From positions 1 through 64,000 of the forward strand of contig NZ_BMSX01000004.1 in NCBI RefSeq assembly GCF_014649375.1: a stretch of DNA of 64,000 bases. The letters run 5' to 3'. This document shows positions 36,284 through 44,209 of this stretch, one piece after another (position 1 is the stretch's first letter; the number at the start of each line of letters is the position of its first letter). Under the pieces are notes generated by a model, which did no database searches, was not told the DNA's origin, and saw only the letters and a list, made by a program, of their open reading frames with translations. The translations under genes and the position numbers were made by a program. The DNA is from Streptomyces aurantiogriseus (GTDB lineage: Bacteria; Actinomycetota; Actinomycetes; Streptomycetales; Streptomycetaceae).

Positions 36284-37561
36284 ATGAACAATTGGCCCGA
36301 GGGATGGTCCGACGACAACCGCGGCAACCACTACGGCAGCGGCAGCGCGAGCGCACAGCCCGAGGGCGCGCGCGTCATGCGGCAGGTCCGTCGCGGCCCG
36401 GCCGCCCCGCCGCACAACCCCGGCGTCCCGCAGCAGCCGTCGTACGTCGACGGCCAGGGATACGGCGGCGACTTCACGAACGCCCGGAACACCGGGTACG
36501 ACAGCGGCTACAACACGGGCCAGGTCTACGGCGGCGGATCCGACGGGCCGGGGGACTACGACACCCGCGCCGCGCGCCCCGCGCCGAACTGGCGGCGCCG
36601 CATCAAGTGGACCGCGATCACCGTCGTGACCGTGCTGGTCGTGACGACCGTCGCCACCTACTTCTGGGCCGACTCCAAGCTGAAGCGCGAGGTCGACCTG
36701 TCGAAGGTCATCGACCGGCCCGAGGCGGGCGAGGGCACCAACTACCTCATCGTCGGCTCCGACAGCCGTGCGGGCATGTCCGCCGAAGAGAAGAAGAAGC
36801 TGCACACCGGCTCCGCCGAGGGCAAGCGCACGGACTCGATGATGATCCTGCACACCGGCTCCAACGGCGACACGCTGATCTCCCTGCCGCGTGACTCGGA
36901 CGTGGAGATACCGTCCTTCGTGGGCTCGGAGTCCGGCAAGCGGTACGAGGGCACCGGCCGGCACACCAAGCTGAACGCCGCGTACGCGGAGGACGGCCCC
37001 GAGCTGCTCGTCCGCACGGTCGAGTTCAACACCGGTCTGCGCATCGACCACTACGTGGAGATCGGCTTCGCCGGCTTCGCGAACATCGTGGACGCGGTCG
37101 GCGGTGTCGAGATGGACATCCCGCAGGACATCAAGGACACCAAGTCCGGCGCGAACTTCAAGAAGGGCAAGCAGACGCTGAACGGCGAGGAGGCCCTCGC
37201 GTTCGTCCGCACCCGGTACGCGCTCGCGGGCTCCGACCTGGACCGTACGAAGAACCAGCAGAAGTTCCTCGCGGCCCTCGCCAACCAGGTGGCCACGCCG
37301 GGCACGGTTCTCAACCCGTTCAAGCTCTACCCGACCATGGGCGCGGGCCTGGACTCCCTGATCGTCGACAAGGACATGGGCCTGTACGACCTGGCCTCCA
37401 TGTTCTTCGCGATGAAGGGCGTCAACAGCGGCGACGGCAAGTCCATGAACATGCCGATCTCCGGCTCCTCCGGCGGCAACCTCGTCTGGGACAAGGCGAA
37501 GGTGAAGCAGCTGGTGAGCCAGCTGAAGAACGACGAGAAGGTCACGGTGTCGAGTGGCTGA
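36284..37561 (+). CDS. LCP family glycopolymer transferase 5
   Basis: A 425-residue LCP protein without a LytR_C domain. The cytoplasmic N-terminus (~105 residues) is rich in Gly, Tyr, Asn and Gln (GYDSGYNTGQVYGGGSDG), then one helix (~108-128). The catalytic domain shows TNYLIVGSDSRAGMSAEEKK, TLISLPRDSDVEIPSF, LRIDHYVEIGFAGFANIVDA and GEEALAFVRTRYALAGSDLD with the conserved Arg and Asp residues. It has no ribosome site and may be leaderless. Its stop lies inside the start of the HAD phosphatase gene (8-base overlap), so the two are co-translated. It resembles LCP gene 4 in the KLNAAYAEDGPELLVRTVE region. Confidence 0.93.
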   Translation: MNNWPEGWSDDNRGNHYGSGSASAQPEGARVMRQVRRGPAAPPHNPGVPQQPSYVDGQGYGGDFTNARNTGYDSGYNTGQVYGGGSDGPGDYDTRAARPAPNWRRRIKWTAITVVTVLVVTTVATYFWADSKLKREVDLSKVIDRPEAGEGTNYLIVGSDSRAGMSAEEKKKLHTGSAEGKRTDSMMILHTGSNGDTLISLPRDSDVEIPSFVGSESGKRYEGTGRHTKLNAAYAEDGPELLVRTVEFNTGLRIDHYVEIGFAGFANIVDAVGGVEMDIPQDIKDTKSGANFKKGKQTLNGEEALAFVRTRYALAGSDLDRTKNQQKFLAALANQVATPGTVLNPFKLYPTMGAGLDSLIVDKDMGLYDLASMFFAMKGVNSGDGKSMNMPISGSSGGNLVWDKAKVKQLVSQLKNDEKVTVSSG

Positions 37562-38183
37562 CCTGCCCGGCGCCGGACGGCCGTTCGACGCGGTCCTGTG
37601 CGACATCGACAACGTGATACGGCACTTCGACTCCACTCACCTGGAGGCGCTGGAGCGCGCCGCGGGGCTGGCGGAGGGCACCACCAAGAAGGTGGCCTTC
37701 GCCCCCGAGGTCGACGGGCCGCTGCTACTGGGCCGGATCACCGAGCAGGAGTGGGTGGCGTCCATCGCCCGCGGGCTGGCCGGGCTCGTGGACGAGGAGA
37801 CCGGCTGGGCGCTCGGCACCGCCCTGCTGGAGTCGCCCTTCCACGCCGACGAGGCCGTGGTGACCCTGCTGCGCCGGGCCCGCGTCCGGGTGCCGCTGGT
37901 CCTCGTCTCCAACGCCACGCTCGGCCTGGAGCGGGACCTCGACGCCCTGGGCCTGACCGAACTCGCCGACCACGTCGTCAGCAGCGCCCGCGTCGGCCTC
38001 GCCAAGCCCGACCCGCGCATCCTCGAACTCGGCGCGCGGCGGGCGGGCGTACGGCCCGAGCGGTGCCTGTTCGTGGACGACACCCTGGAGAACGTCGAGA
38101 CGGCCGCGGCGCTGGGCATGACCGCCGTGCACTTCCACGAGGCGGCCGACCTGGAGCGGGCCCTGGAGCCGCTGTTCGCCTGA
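37554..38183 (+). CDS. HAD family hydrolase
   Basis: A 209-residue haloacid-dehalogenase-like phosphatase starting at GTG 37554 inside the end of LCP gene 5. Motif I is VLCDIDNVIRHF (nucleophile Asp in CDID), motif II the Ser/Asn of LVLVSNATLG, motif III the Lys of GLAKPDPRILE, and motif IV ERCLFVDDTLENV (Asp-Asp). A small helical cap sits between motifs I and II. The substrate is unknown: probably a small phosphorylated metabolite, perhaps a sugar phosphate or a polyprenyl-phosphate-pathway intermediate given its coupling to an LCP gene, but this is only inference. Confidence 0.9.
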   Translation: MADLPGAGRPFDAVLCDIDNVIRHFDSTHLEALERAAGLAEGTTKKVAFAPEVDGPLLLGRITEQEWVASIARGLAGLVDEETGWALGTALLESPFHADEAVVTLLRRARVRVPLVLVSNATLGLERDLDALGLTELADHVVSSARVGLAKPDPRILELGARRAGVRPERCLFVDDTLENVETAAALGMTAVHFHEAADLERALEPLFA

Positions 38184-38209
38184 GCGGGACCCCGGCGCCG
38201 GGAGGACGT

Positions 38210-38562
38210 CTACGCCCTCCCGGAGGCCGGCAGGGCGATATGCGGCAGCGCCGGCCTCCCGTCACCGAACTCGGCGCTCAGCCGCTCGTACTCCTGCCGG
38301 ATCCGCGCACGCGTCCCCGGCGCCTGGGAGGTCACGACAAGCCCGACGGTGGCGATCCCGCAAAGAAGTTCCCGACGACGGCATCGAACCACCCGTCGGA
38401 GAAGGGGAGTTCCGGCAGCACGGCCGTCCGTGCGTCGACCGCCGCCACCATCCCGGCGTCGGCGTCCACGGCCACCGCCCGATCGGCCCGCATCCGTCGC
38501 TCGGCGGCGTCGAAGGCGTCCGTCGCTCCCGTGTCGATCATGCTTCTCAGCCTCTTGCGCAC
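38210..38562 (-). pseudogene. Remnant of a SAM-dependent methyltransferase gene
   Basis: On the minus strand one frame encodes RADRAVAVDADAGMVAAVDA then LPELPFSDGWFDAVVGNFFAG, which is the second half of a class I methyltransferase fold (acidic strand 2, then the PF-x-x-G-x-FD motif). It stops at a TGA, but the adjacent frame continues with IATVGLVVTSQAPGTRARIR and RQEYERLSAEFGDGRPALPH to a TAG at 38210, as the C-terminus would. The glycine-rich SAM-binding loop at the N-terminus is missing. The gene is therefore 5'-truncated and frameshifted near 38355. No intact gene lies between 38184 and 38620. Confidence 0.65.
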
Positions 38563-38575
38563 AGGAACACAGGAG

Positions 38576-38602
38576 CAAGGGCACCCGCGGGGGGTGCCCT
38601 TG
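38576..38602 (-). terminator. Terminator of the copper-storage-type gene
   Basis: CAAGGGCACCC (38576-38586) and GGGTGCCCTTG (38592-38602) form a perfect 11-base stem with a 5-base loop, 18 bases past the stop of the gene at 38621-38983. Confidence 0.85.
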
Positions 38603-38620
38603 GACGCGTTCAGGCGGCGG

Positions 38621-38983
38621 TCACATCGAGGCGCCCGCCATCGCGCGGCACATCTCGGCGCAGCGACGACAGGACTCGGCGCAGCGCATCATCTGGGCGT
38701 CCTCCGGCATGGCCATACACGCCTCGGCGCACATCTCGCACGCCCTGGCGCACATCGCGCACATCTCGGACGACATGGGCGAGCGGCGCATCATCATGTC
38801 CGCGCACATGCGGGTCGCCTCGGAGCAGTCCATGAGCGCGCGCATGATCTGCATCTGGGCCTGGCCGCCCATCTGCATGCAGGTGCTCATGGTCTCCTCG
38901 CACACACTGTGGCAGGACATGCACGCCTCGACGCAGTCCTGCATCTCCTTGCTCATCGCGGTCATGCCTGCGGGCTGGGTCAT
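38621..38983 (-). CDS. Four-helix bundle copper-storage-type protein (DUF326)
   Basis: A 120-residue protein with 16 Cys and about 26 Met. The Cys lie in CxxxC and CxxC spacings along predicted amphipathic helices (DCVEACMSCHSVCEETMSTC, then EMCAMCARACEMCAEACMAM, then CAESCRRCAEMCRAM), the pattern of the Csp family, in which four helices form a tube lined with Cys that stores many Cu(I) ions. There is no signal peptide, so it should be cytosolic like Csp3. The start is ATG 38983, preceded by GGAGGAGC; upstream in-frame extension is spurious. The Met content, concentrated in the middle (ADMMMRRSPMSSEM), is unusually high. It is monocistronic, with terminators on both sides. Confidence 0.88.
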   Translation of the reverse strand: MTQPAGMTAMSKEMQDCVEACMSCHSVCEETMSTCMQMGGQAQMQIMRALMDCSEATRMCADMMMRRSPMSSEMCAMCARACEMCAEACMAMPEDAQMMRCAESCRRCAEMCRAMAGASM

Positions 38984-39080
38984 GGCTCCTCCTGGGGAGA
39001 GAGGGGTGGGGCACGGGCGGTTCCCGTCTGCCCCTTCCGTCGTACGCCTCCCGGCCGCCCCGCGCCATCGGACGACAGCG

Positions 39081-39113
39081 CAACGGCCCCCGGCACGATG
39101 CCGGGGGCCGTTG
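39081..39113 (-). terminator. Terminator of the acyl-CoA dehydrogenase gene
   Basis: CAACGGCCCCCGGCA (39081-39095) pairs perfectly with TGCCGGGGGCCGTTG (39099-39113) across a 3-base loop: a 15-base stem, 50 bases past the stop at 39163. Confidence 0.9.
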
Positions 39114-39162
39114 TGCCCGCAGGTCAGGAGCCCTTGCGTCGCCGACGCGGCCCAGGAATCCG

Positions 39163-40320
39163 TTACGGCAGGTTCCGCGCCATCACGATGCGCTGGACCT
39201 GGTTCGTGCCCTCGTAGATCTGGGTGATCTTGGCGTCGCGCATCATGCGCTCGACCGGGTAGTCGCGGGTGTAGCCGTAGCCGCCGAGGAGCTGGACCGC
39301 GTCCGTGGTGACCTCCATGGCGACGTCCGAGGCGAAGCACTTGGCGGCCGCGCCCTGGAAGGTGAGGTCGCTGTCGCCGCGCTCGGACTTGGCGGCGGCG
39401 GCGTAGGTCAGCTGGCGGGCGGCCTCGATCTTCATGGCCATGTCGGCGAGCATGAACTGGATGCCCTGGAAGTCGGCGATCGGCTTGCCGAACTGCTTGC
39501 GCTCCTGGACGTAGTTCTTGGCGTAGTCGAAGGCGCCCTGGGCGACACCGAGGGCCTGGGCGGCGATGGTGATGCGAGTGTGGTCGAGGGTCTTCATCGC
39601 CGTGGCGAAGCCGGTGCCCTCCGCGCCGATCATGCGGTCGGCGGGGATGCGGACGTTGTCGAAGTAGACCTCGCGGGTCGGGGAGCCCTTGATGCCGAGC
39701 TTCTTCTCCGGGGCACCGAAGGAGACGCCCGGGTCGGACTTCTCGACGACGAAGGCCGAGATGCCCTTGGAGCGCTTCTCGGGGTCCGTCACGGCCATCA
39801 CCGTGTAGTACTCGGAGACGCCCGCGTTGGTGATCCAGCGCTTCACGCCGTTGAGGATCCAGTGGTCGCCGTCGCGGACCGCCTTCGTCTTCATGCCGGC
39901 CGCGTCCGAGCCCGCCTCCGGCTCGGAGAGGCAGTACGAGAACATCCCGTCGCCCTTGGCGAGCGGCGCCAGGTACTTCTTCTTCAGGTCCTCGGAGCCG
40001 GAGAGGATCACCGGGAGGGAGCCCAGCTTGTTCACCGCGGGGATCAAGGAGGACGACACGCAGACGCGGGCCACCTCCTCGATCACTATGACCGTGGCGA
40101 GCGCGTCCGCGCCCGCGCCGCCGTACGACTCGGGTACGTGCACCGCGTGCAGGTCGTTGGCGACCAGCGCGTCGAGGGCCTCCTGCGGGAAACGGGCCTC
40201 CTCGTCCACCGCGGCGGCATACGGCGCGATCTTCGCCTCGGCCATCGAACGGACGGCGTCGCGGAGCATGTCGTGCTCCTCGGACGGGCGGTACAGGTCG
40301 AAGTCAGCCGATCCGGCCAA
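39163..40320 (-). CDS. Acyl-CoA dehydrogenase
   Basis: An FAD enzyme of 385 residues catalysing alpha,beta-dehydrogenation of acyl-CoA in fatty-acid or branched-chain breakdown. Signatures are FSYCLSEPEAGSDAAGMKTK and WILNGVKRWITNAG (FAD/substrate binding), GIKGSPTREVYFDNVRIP, and the C-terminal LLGGYGYTRDYPVERMMRDAK with QIYEGTNQVQRIV, whose Glu (~370) is the catalytic base of short/medium-chain enzymes. It starts at TTG 40320; no better start is in frame before the conserved LYRPSEEHDMLRD. The spacer to the divergent UDP-glucose dehydrogenase gene is AT-rich and holds a possible palindromic operator. Confidence 0.95.
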   Translation of the reverse strand: MAGSADFDLYRPSEEHDMLRDAVRSMAEAKIAPYAAAVDEEARFPQEALDALVANDLHAVHVPESYGGAGADALATVIVIEEVARVCVSSSLIPAVNKLGSLPVILSGSEDLKKKYLAPLAKGDGMFSYCLSEPEAGSDAAGMKTKAVRDGDHWILNGVKRWITNAGVSEYYTVMAVTDPEKRSKGISAFVVEKSDPGVSFGAPEKKLGIKGSPTREVYFDNVRIPADRMIGAEGTGFATAMKTLDHTRITIAAQALGVAQGAFDYAKNYVQERKQFGKPIADFQGIQFMLADMAMKIEAARQLTYAAAAKSERGDSDLTFQGAAAKCFASDVAMEVTTDAVQLLGGYGYTRDYPVERMMRDAKITQIYEGTNQVQRIVMARNLP

Positions 40321-40358
40321 GGTCTCTCACGCTCCAAAACACTGGGGGTGATCTCGCT

Positions 40359-40376
40359 AATTACCGTTAAGTAACT
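40359..40376. promoter_or_regulatory. Possible operator in the acyl-CoA dehydrogenase promoter
   Basis: AATTACCGTTAAGTAACT contains TTAC and GTAA half-sites in inverted orientation 6 bases apart, in the most AT-rich part of the divergent spacer. It has the look of a TetR- or GntR-type site as found before fatty-acid genes, but symmetry is imperfect. Confidence 0.4.
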
Positions 40377-40528
40377 CAAAGTTTAGGGGTCCGCCCACGC
40401 GAGTGATACGTGAGCTTGGCGACAGGGGGAATAGCACCGGAGCACTGCCCGGCGAGGGGCATTCGTACGCCTCTCCTTACTATGCTCGGGCACCGCACCC
40501 GATCCACGTCCAGCCCAGGAGCACATTC

Positions 40529-41872
40529 ATGGCCCTCAAGATCACCGTGATCGGCACCGGTTATCTCGGCGCCACCCACGCCGCGGCCATGGCCGAGCTG
40601 GGCTTCGAGGTCCTCGCCCTCGATGTCGTGCGCGAGAAGATCGAGATGCTGGAGCGGGGCGAGACCCCGATGTACGAACCGGGTCTGGAGGAGCTGCTGC
40701 GCCGCCACGTCGCCGGGATCGAGGGCTCCACCGGGCGGCTGCGCTTCACCCAGGACTGGGCGGAGGTCGGCGCCTTCGGCGACGTGCACTTCGTCTGTGT
40801 GAACACCCCGCAGAAGCACGGCGAGTACGCCTGCGACATGTCGTACGTCGAGTCCGCGATCGCCTCCCTCGCGCCGCATCTGTACGGACCCGCCCTCGTC
40901 GTCGGCAAGTCGACCGTGCCGGTGGGCTCGGCCGACCGGCTCGCCCGCACGATCGCCGCGCTGGCGCCCGTGGGCGAGGACGCCGAGCTGGCCTGGAACC
41001 CGGAGTTCCTGCGCGAGGGCTTCGCCGTCCAGGACACGCTGCACCCCGACCGGATCGTCGTCGGTGTGCGCAGCGAGCGGGCCGAGAAGCTGCTGCGGGA
41101 GGTGTACGCCGGCCCGATCGGCGAGGGGTCGCCGTTCGTCGTCACCGACTTCCCGACCGCCGAACTGGTGAAGACGTCCGCGAACTCCTTCCTCGCCACG
41201 AAGATCTCGTTCATCAACGCCATGGCCGAGGTGTGCGAGGCCGCGGGCGGGGATGTCGCCAAGCTCGCCGAGGCCATCGGGTACGACGACCGGATCGGGA
41301 AGAAGTTCCTGCGGGCCGGGATCGGCTTCGGCGGTGGCTGTCTGCCCAAGGACATCCGGGCGTTCATGGCCCGCGCCGGTGAGCTGGGCGCCGACCAGGC
41401 GCTGACCTTCCTGCGTGAGATCGACTCGATCAACATGCGCCAGCGCGGGCAGATGGTGGAGCTGGCCCGGGAGGCCGTCGGCGGTGGCCCCTTCCTCGGC
41501 AAGCGGGTCGCCGTGCTCGGCGCGACCTTCAAGCCCGACTCGGACGACGTACGCGACTCGCCCGCCCTCAACGTCGCCGGGCAGATCCACCTCCAGGGCG
41601 GCCAGGTGACCGTCTACGACCCGAAGGGCATGGAGAACGCCCGCCGGGTCTTCCCGACGCTGGGCTACGCCCGTACGGCCCTGGAAGCCGCGCGGGGCGC
41701 CGATGTCGTCCTGCACCTCACCGAGTGGCGGGAGTTCCGTGAGCTGGACCCGGCGGCGCTCGGAGAGGTCGCGGCGGCCCGGGTGATCCTCGACGGGCGC
41801 AACGCGCTCGACCCCGCCCTGTGGCGGCAGGCCGGCTGGACGTACCGGGCGATGGGCCGCCCCACCGCCTGA
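40529..41872 (+). CDS. UDP-glucose 6-dehydrogenase
   Basis: A 447-residue enzyme that oxidises UDP-glucose to UDP-glucuronate with two NAD. The N-terminal Rossmann fold starts KITVIGTGYLGATHAAAMAE; VGKSTVPVGSADRLAR and EFLREGFAVQDTLHPDRIV follow; K225 in NSFLATKISFIN and the catalytic nucleophile C271 in GIGFGGGCLPKD are present; the C-terminal UDP-binding domain includes LGATFKPDSDDVRDSPAL. AGGA lies 8 bases before ATG 40529. A TATGCT-like -10 is visible near 40481-40486. UDP-glucuronate would supply an acidic envelope polymer, fitting the LCP and glycosyltransferase genes nearby. Closely related UDP-ManNAc dehydrogenases cannot be fully excluded. Confidence 0.9.
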   Translation: MALKITVIGTGYLGATHAAAMAELGFEVLALDVVREKIEMLERGETPMYEPGLEELLRRHVAGIEGSTGRLRFTQDWAEVGAFGDVHFVCVNTPQKHGEYACDMSYVESAIASLAPHLYGPALVVGKSTVPVGSADRLARTIAALAPVGEDAELAWNPEFLREGFAVQDTLHPDRIVVGVRSERAEKLLREVYAGPIGEGSPFVVTDFPTAELVKTSANSFLATKISFINAMAEVCEAAGGDVAKLAEAIGYDDRIGKKFLRAGIGFGGGCLPKDIRAFMARAGELGADQALTFLREIDSINMRQRGQMVELAREAVGGGPFLGKRVAVLGATFKPDSDDVRDSPALNVAGQIHLQGGQVTVYDPKGMENARRVFPTLGYARTALEAARGADVVLHLTEWREFRELDPAALGEVAAARVILDGRNALDPALWRQAGWTYRAMGRPTA

Positions 41873-41915
41873 CGGACGAAGGGCTGACGGGCGAAGGCCT
41901 GATGGACGAACGGGC

Positions 41916-41956
41916 GACGCCGGTTCGGCCGAGGCTCAGTCGGCCGAACCGGCGTC
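41916..41956 (+). terminator. Terminator of the UDP-glucose dehydrogenase gene
   Basis: GACGCCGGTTCGGCCGA (41916-41932) and TCGGCCGAACCGGCGTC (41940-41956) form a perfect 17-base stem with a 7-base loop, 44 bases past the stop. Confidence 0.92.
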
Positions 41957-42093
41957 TGGGTGCATTCTGCCGTACCCGGGTGCCGTGTGCGGTGTGAACT
42001 CCCTGTGGGTTAGGGCGGTTGGGCGGCGGGGCACTCGGCTTCTCCGTGTGTCCGCCGCGTCCGCCGGACGCCGGCCCGAGCGAGGAGGCCCGC

Positions 42094-42492
42094 ATGGCAC
42101 CCGTCGTCCGTCTCCGTTCCGTCGTGCTCGATTGCCCCGACCCGCAGGCGCTCGCCGCCTTCTACGCGGCCCTCGTGGGCGGGACGCCCCAGGCCGACGA
42201 GGAAGACGACGACTGGGTCGTCCTGCAGGTTCCGGGCGGGCCCCAGCTCGCCTTCCAGAAAGCGGACGGCCTGACCCCGCCCGAGTGGCCGCGCGCCGAC
42301 CGGAACTCCCAGCAGTTCCACCTCGACTTCGACGCGGGCGCGACCTGGGAGGAGGTCGACGCGGCCCACGAGCGGGTGCTGGCGCTGGGGGCACGACCGC
42401 TGGACCTGGAGGACCGGGACAGGAAGGACTTCCTGGTGTACGCCGATCCGGCCGGGCATCCGTTCTGCCTGTGCCGGATCGAGCAGCCCTAG
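42094..42492 (+). CDS. VOC (glyoxalase/bleomycin resistance) family protein
   Basis: A 132-residue protein of the vicinal-oxygen-chelate superfamily with two beta-alpha-beta-beta-beta units: RLRSVVLDCPDPQALAAFYA opens the first and QFHLDFDAGATWEEVDAAHE the second, ending FLVYADPAGHPFCLC. This subgroup (glyoxalase_6) is common in Streptomyces and of unassigned function; the usual metal triad of glyoxalase I is incomplete. The start is ATG 42094 with GAGGAGG 5 bases upstream. It is convergent with the dipeptidase gene (8-base gap). Confidence 0.88.
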   Translation: MAPVVRLRSVVLDCPDPQALAAFYAALVGGTPQADEEDDDWVVLQVPGGPQLAFQKADGLTPPEWPRADRNSQQFHLDFDAGATWEEVDAAHERVLALGARPLDLEDRDRKDFLVYADPAGHPFCLCRIEQP

Positions 42493-42500
42493 CCGGGCCT

Positions 42501-43688
42501 TCAGCCGTCCAGTTCGGCGATCGTCGCGTCGGACGGCCCCCGGGTCGCCCGGAGGTCCCGTGCCACGTCCTCCGCCGCGCCGAGGACCCGTACCGCGTTC
42601 TGCCAGGTCAGCTTGGCGAGGTCGGGCTTCGACCAGCCTCGGTCGAGGAGTTCGGCGATGAGGTTCGGGTAGCCGGAGACGTCGTTCAGGCCCTCGGGGG
42701 TGAAGGCCGTGCCGTCGTAGTCGCCGCCGATGCCGAGGTGGTCGATGCCGGCGACCTCGCGCATGTGGTCGAGATGGTCGGCGACCGTGGCGACCGTGGC
42801 GGTGGGGCGGGGGTGCTGTTCCTCGAAGGCGCGGTGGACCTTCATCGCCTCGGGGGTCGTGGCGAGGTCGTGGAAACCGTGGGCGCGCAGGTTCTCACCG
42901 GCCGCGGCCGTCCAGTCGACGGCCGCCTGGAGGACGAACTTCGGTACGAAGGTCACCATCGCGACGCCGCCGTTGGCGGGCAGCCGCTCCAGGACGTCGT
43001 CGGGGATGTTGCGCGGGTGGTCGCAGACGGCGCGGGAGGAGGAGTGGGAGAAGATCACCGGGGCGGAGGTGGCGTCCAGCGCGTCCCGCATGGTCGTCGC
43101 CGCCACATGGGAGAGGTCCACCAGCATGCCCAGGCGGTTCATCTCGCGCACGACCTCACGGCCGAAGGCCGTGAGCCCGCCCGCCTTCGGTTCGTCGGTC
43201 GCCGAGTCGGCCCAGTCCACGTTGTCGTTGTGGGTGAGCGTCATGTAGCGCACGCCCAGCGCGTACAGGCCGCGCAGGGTGCCCAGGGAGTTGGCGATGG
43301 AGTGGCCGCCCTCGGCGCCCATGAGGGAGGCGATACGGCCCTGTGCGCGCGCCGCCTCCATGTCGGCGGCGGTCAGCGCCCCCTTGAGGTGGTGCGGGTG
43401 ACGGGCGATGAGCCGGCGTACGCAGTCGATCTGCTCCAGGGTCGCCGGGACCGCGTCGGGCAGGTCCGCGCGCACGTACACCGACCAGTACTGCGCGCCG
43501 ACCCCGCCCGCGCGCAGGCGGGGGATGTCGGTGTGCAGGTGGGTGTGCTGGTCGGTGGCGATGTCCCGGGCGTCGAGGTCGTAGCGGACCTGCTCGCGCA
43601 GCGCCCAGGGCAGGTCGTTGTGCCCGTCGACGACCGGGAACTCGCGCAGCAGGTCCCGAGCCTCCTCCAGCGAGGTCATCGGCGTCAC
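42501..43688 (-). CDS. Membrane dipeptidase (renal dipeptidase family, M19)
   Basis: A binuclear zinc dipeptidase of 395 residues. The metal ligands stand in [12 protein letters not shown] (H23, D25), [14 protein letters not shown] (bridging Glu), [12 protein letters not shown] and [17 protein letters not shown] (His residues), with IGGDYDG later. The S. coelicolor relative Sco3058 has been studied structurally as the closest bacterial homologue of human renal dipeptidase and accepts L-Xaa-D-Xaa dipeptides; recycling of wall peptides is a plausible role. There is no signal peptide, so it is cytosolic. The GTG start overlaps the purE stop (GTGA), with ATG three codons later as an alternative. 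It is the third gene of purK-purE-dipeptidase. Confidence 0.93.
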   Translation of the reverse strand: MTPMTSLEEARDLLREFPVVDGHNDLPWALREQVRYDLDARDIATDQHTHLHTDIPRLRAGGVGAQYWSVYVRADLPDAVPATLEQIDCVRRLIARHPHHLKGALTAADMEAARAQGRIASLMGAEGGHSIANSLGTLRGLYALGVRYMTLTHNDNVDWADSATDEPKAGGLTAFGREVVREMNRLGMLVDLSHVAATTMRDALDATSAPVIFSHSSSRAVCDHPRNIPDDVLERLPANGGVAMVTFVPKFVLQAAVDWTAAAGENLRAHGFHDLATTPEAMKVHRAFEEQHPRPTATVATVADHLDHMREVAGIDHLGIGGDYDGTAFTPEGLNDVSGYPNLIAELLDRGWSKPDLAKLTWQNAVRVLGAAEDVARDLRATRGPSDATIAELDG

Positions 43689-44209
43689 TTCCCGAAGCCG
43701 AAGCCGTTGCCGGATCCCTCGACCTTGGCGCGCAGCCGCTTGCCCTTCTCGGTGGCCTGGTCGTTGAGGTCCTGCTGGAAGTCCCGCATGCGGGCCAGGA
43801 GGTCCTCGTCGTGGGCGGCCAGGATGCGGGCGGCGAGCAGGCCCGCGTTGCGGGCCCCGCCGACCGAGACCGTGGCGACCGGCACGCCCGCCGGCATCTG
43901 CACGATCGACAGCAGGCTGTCCATGCCGTCGAGGTACTTCAGCGGCACCGGCACGCCGATGACCGGCAGCGGGGTGACGGAGGCGAGCATGCCCGGCAGG
44001 TGGGCGGCGCCGCCGGCGCCCGCGATGATCACCTTCAGCCCGCGGTCCGCGGCCTGCTCGCCGTACGCGACCATCTCGCGCGGCATACGGTGGGCGGAGA
44101 CGACGTCGACCTCGTAGTCGATCTCGAACTCGTCGAGGGCCTGGGCGGCGGCCTCCATGACGGGCCAGTCGGAGTCCGACCCCATGACGATGCCTACTAC
44201 GGGGCTCAT
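43685..44209 (-). CDS. purE: N5-carboxyaminoimidazole ribonucleotide mutase
   Basis: Class I PurE, 174 residues, which moves the carboxyl group of N5-CAIR to C4 to give CAIR in purine synthesis. [18 protein letters not shown] (conserved GSDSD), [13 protein letters not shown] (catalytic His of SAHR) and [17 protein letters not shown] ([10 protein letters not shown]) are intact, as is [21 protein letters not shown]. The ATG overlaps the purK stop (ATGA), so the two are coupled. The C-terminus is slightly longer than usual and Gly/Lys rich. Confidence 0.97.
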   Translation of the reverse strand: MSPVVGIVMGSDSDWPVMEAAAQALDEFEIDYEVDVVSAHRMPREMVAYGEQAADRGLKVIIAGAGGAAHLPGMLASVTPLPVIGVPVPLKYLDGMDSLLSIVQMPAGVPVATVSVGGARNAGLLAARILAAHDEDLLARMRDFQQDLNDQATEKGKRLRAKVEGSGNGFGFGK

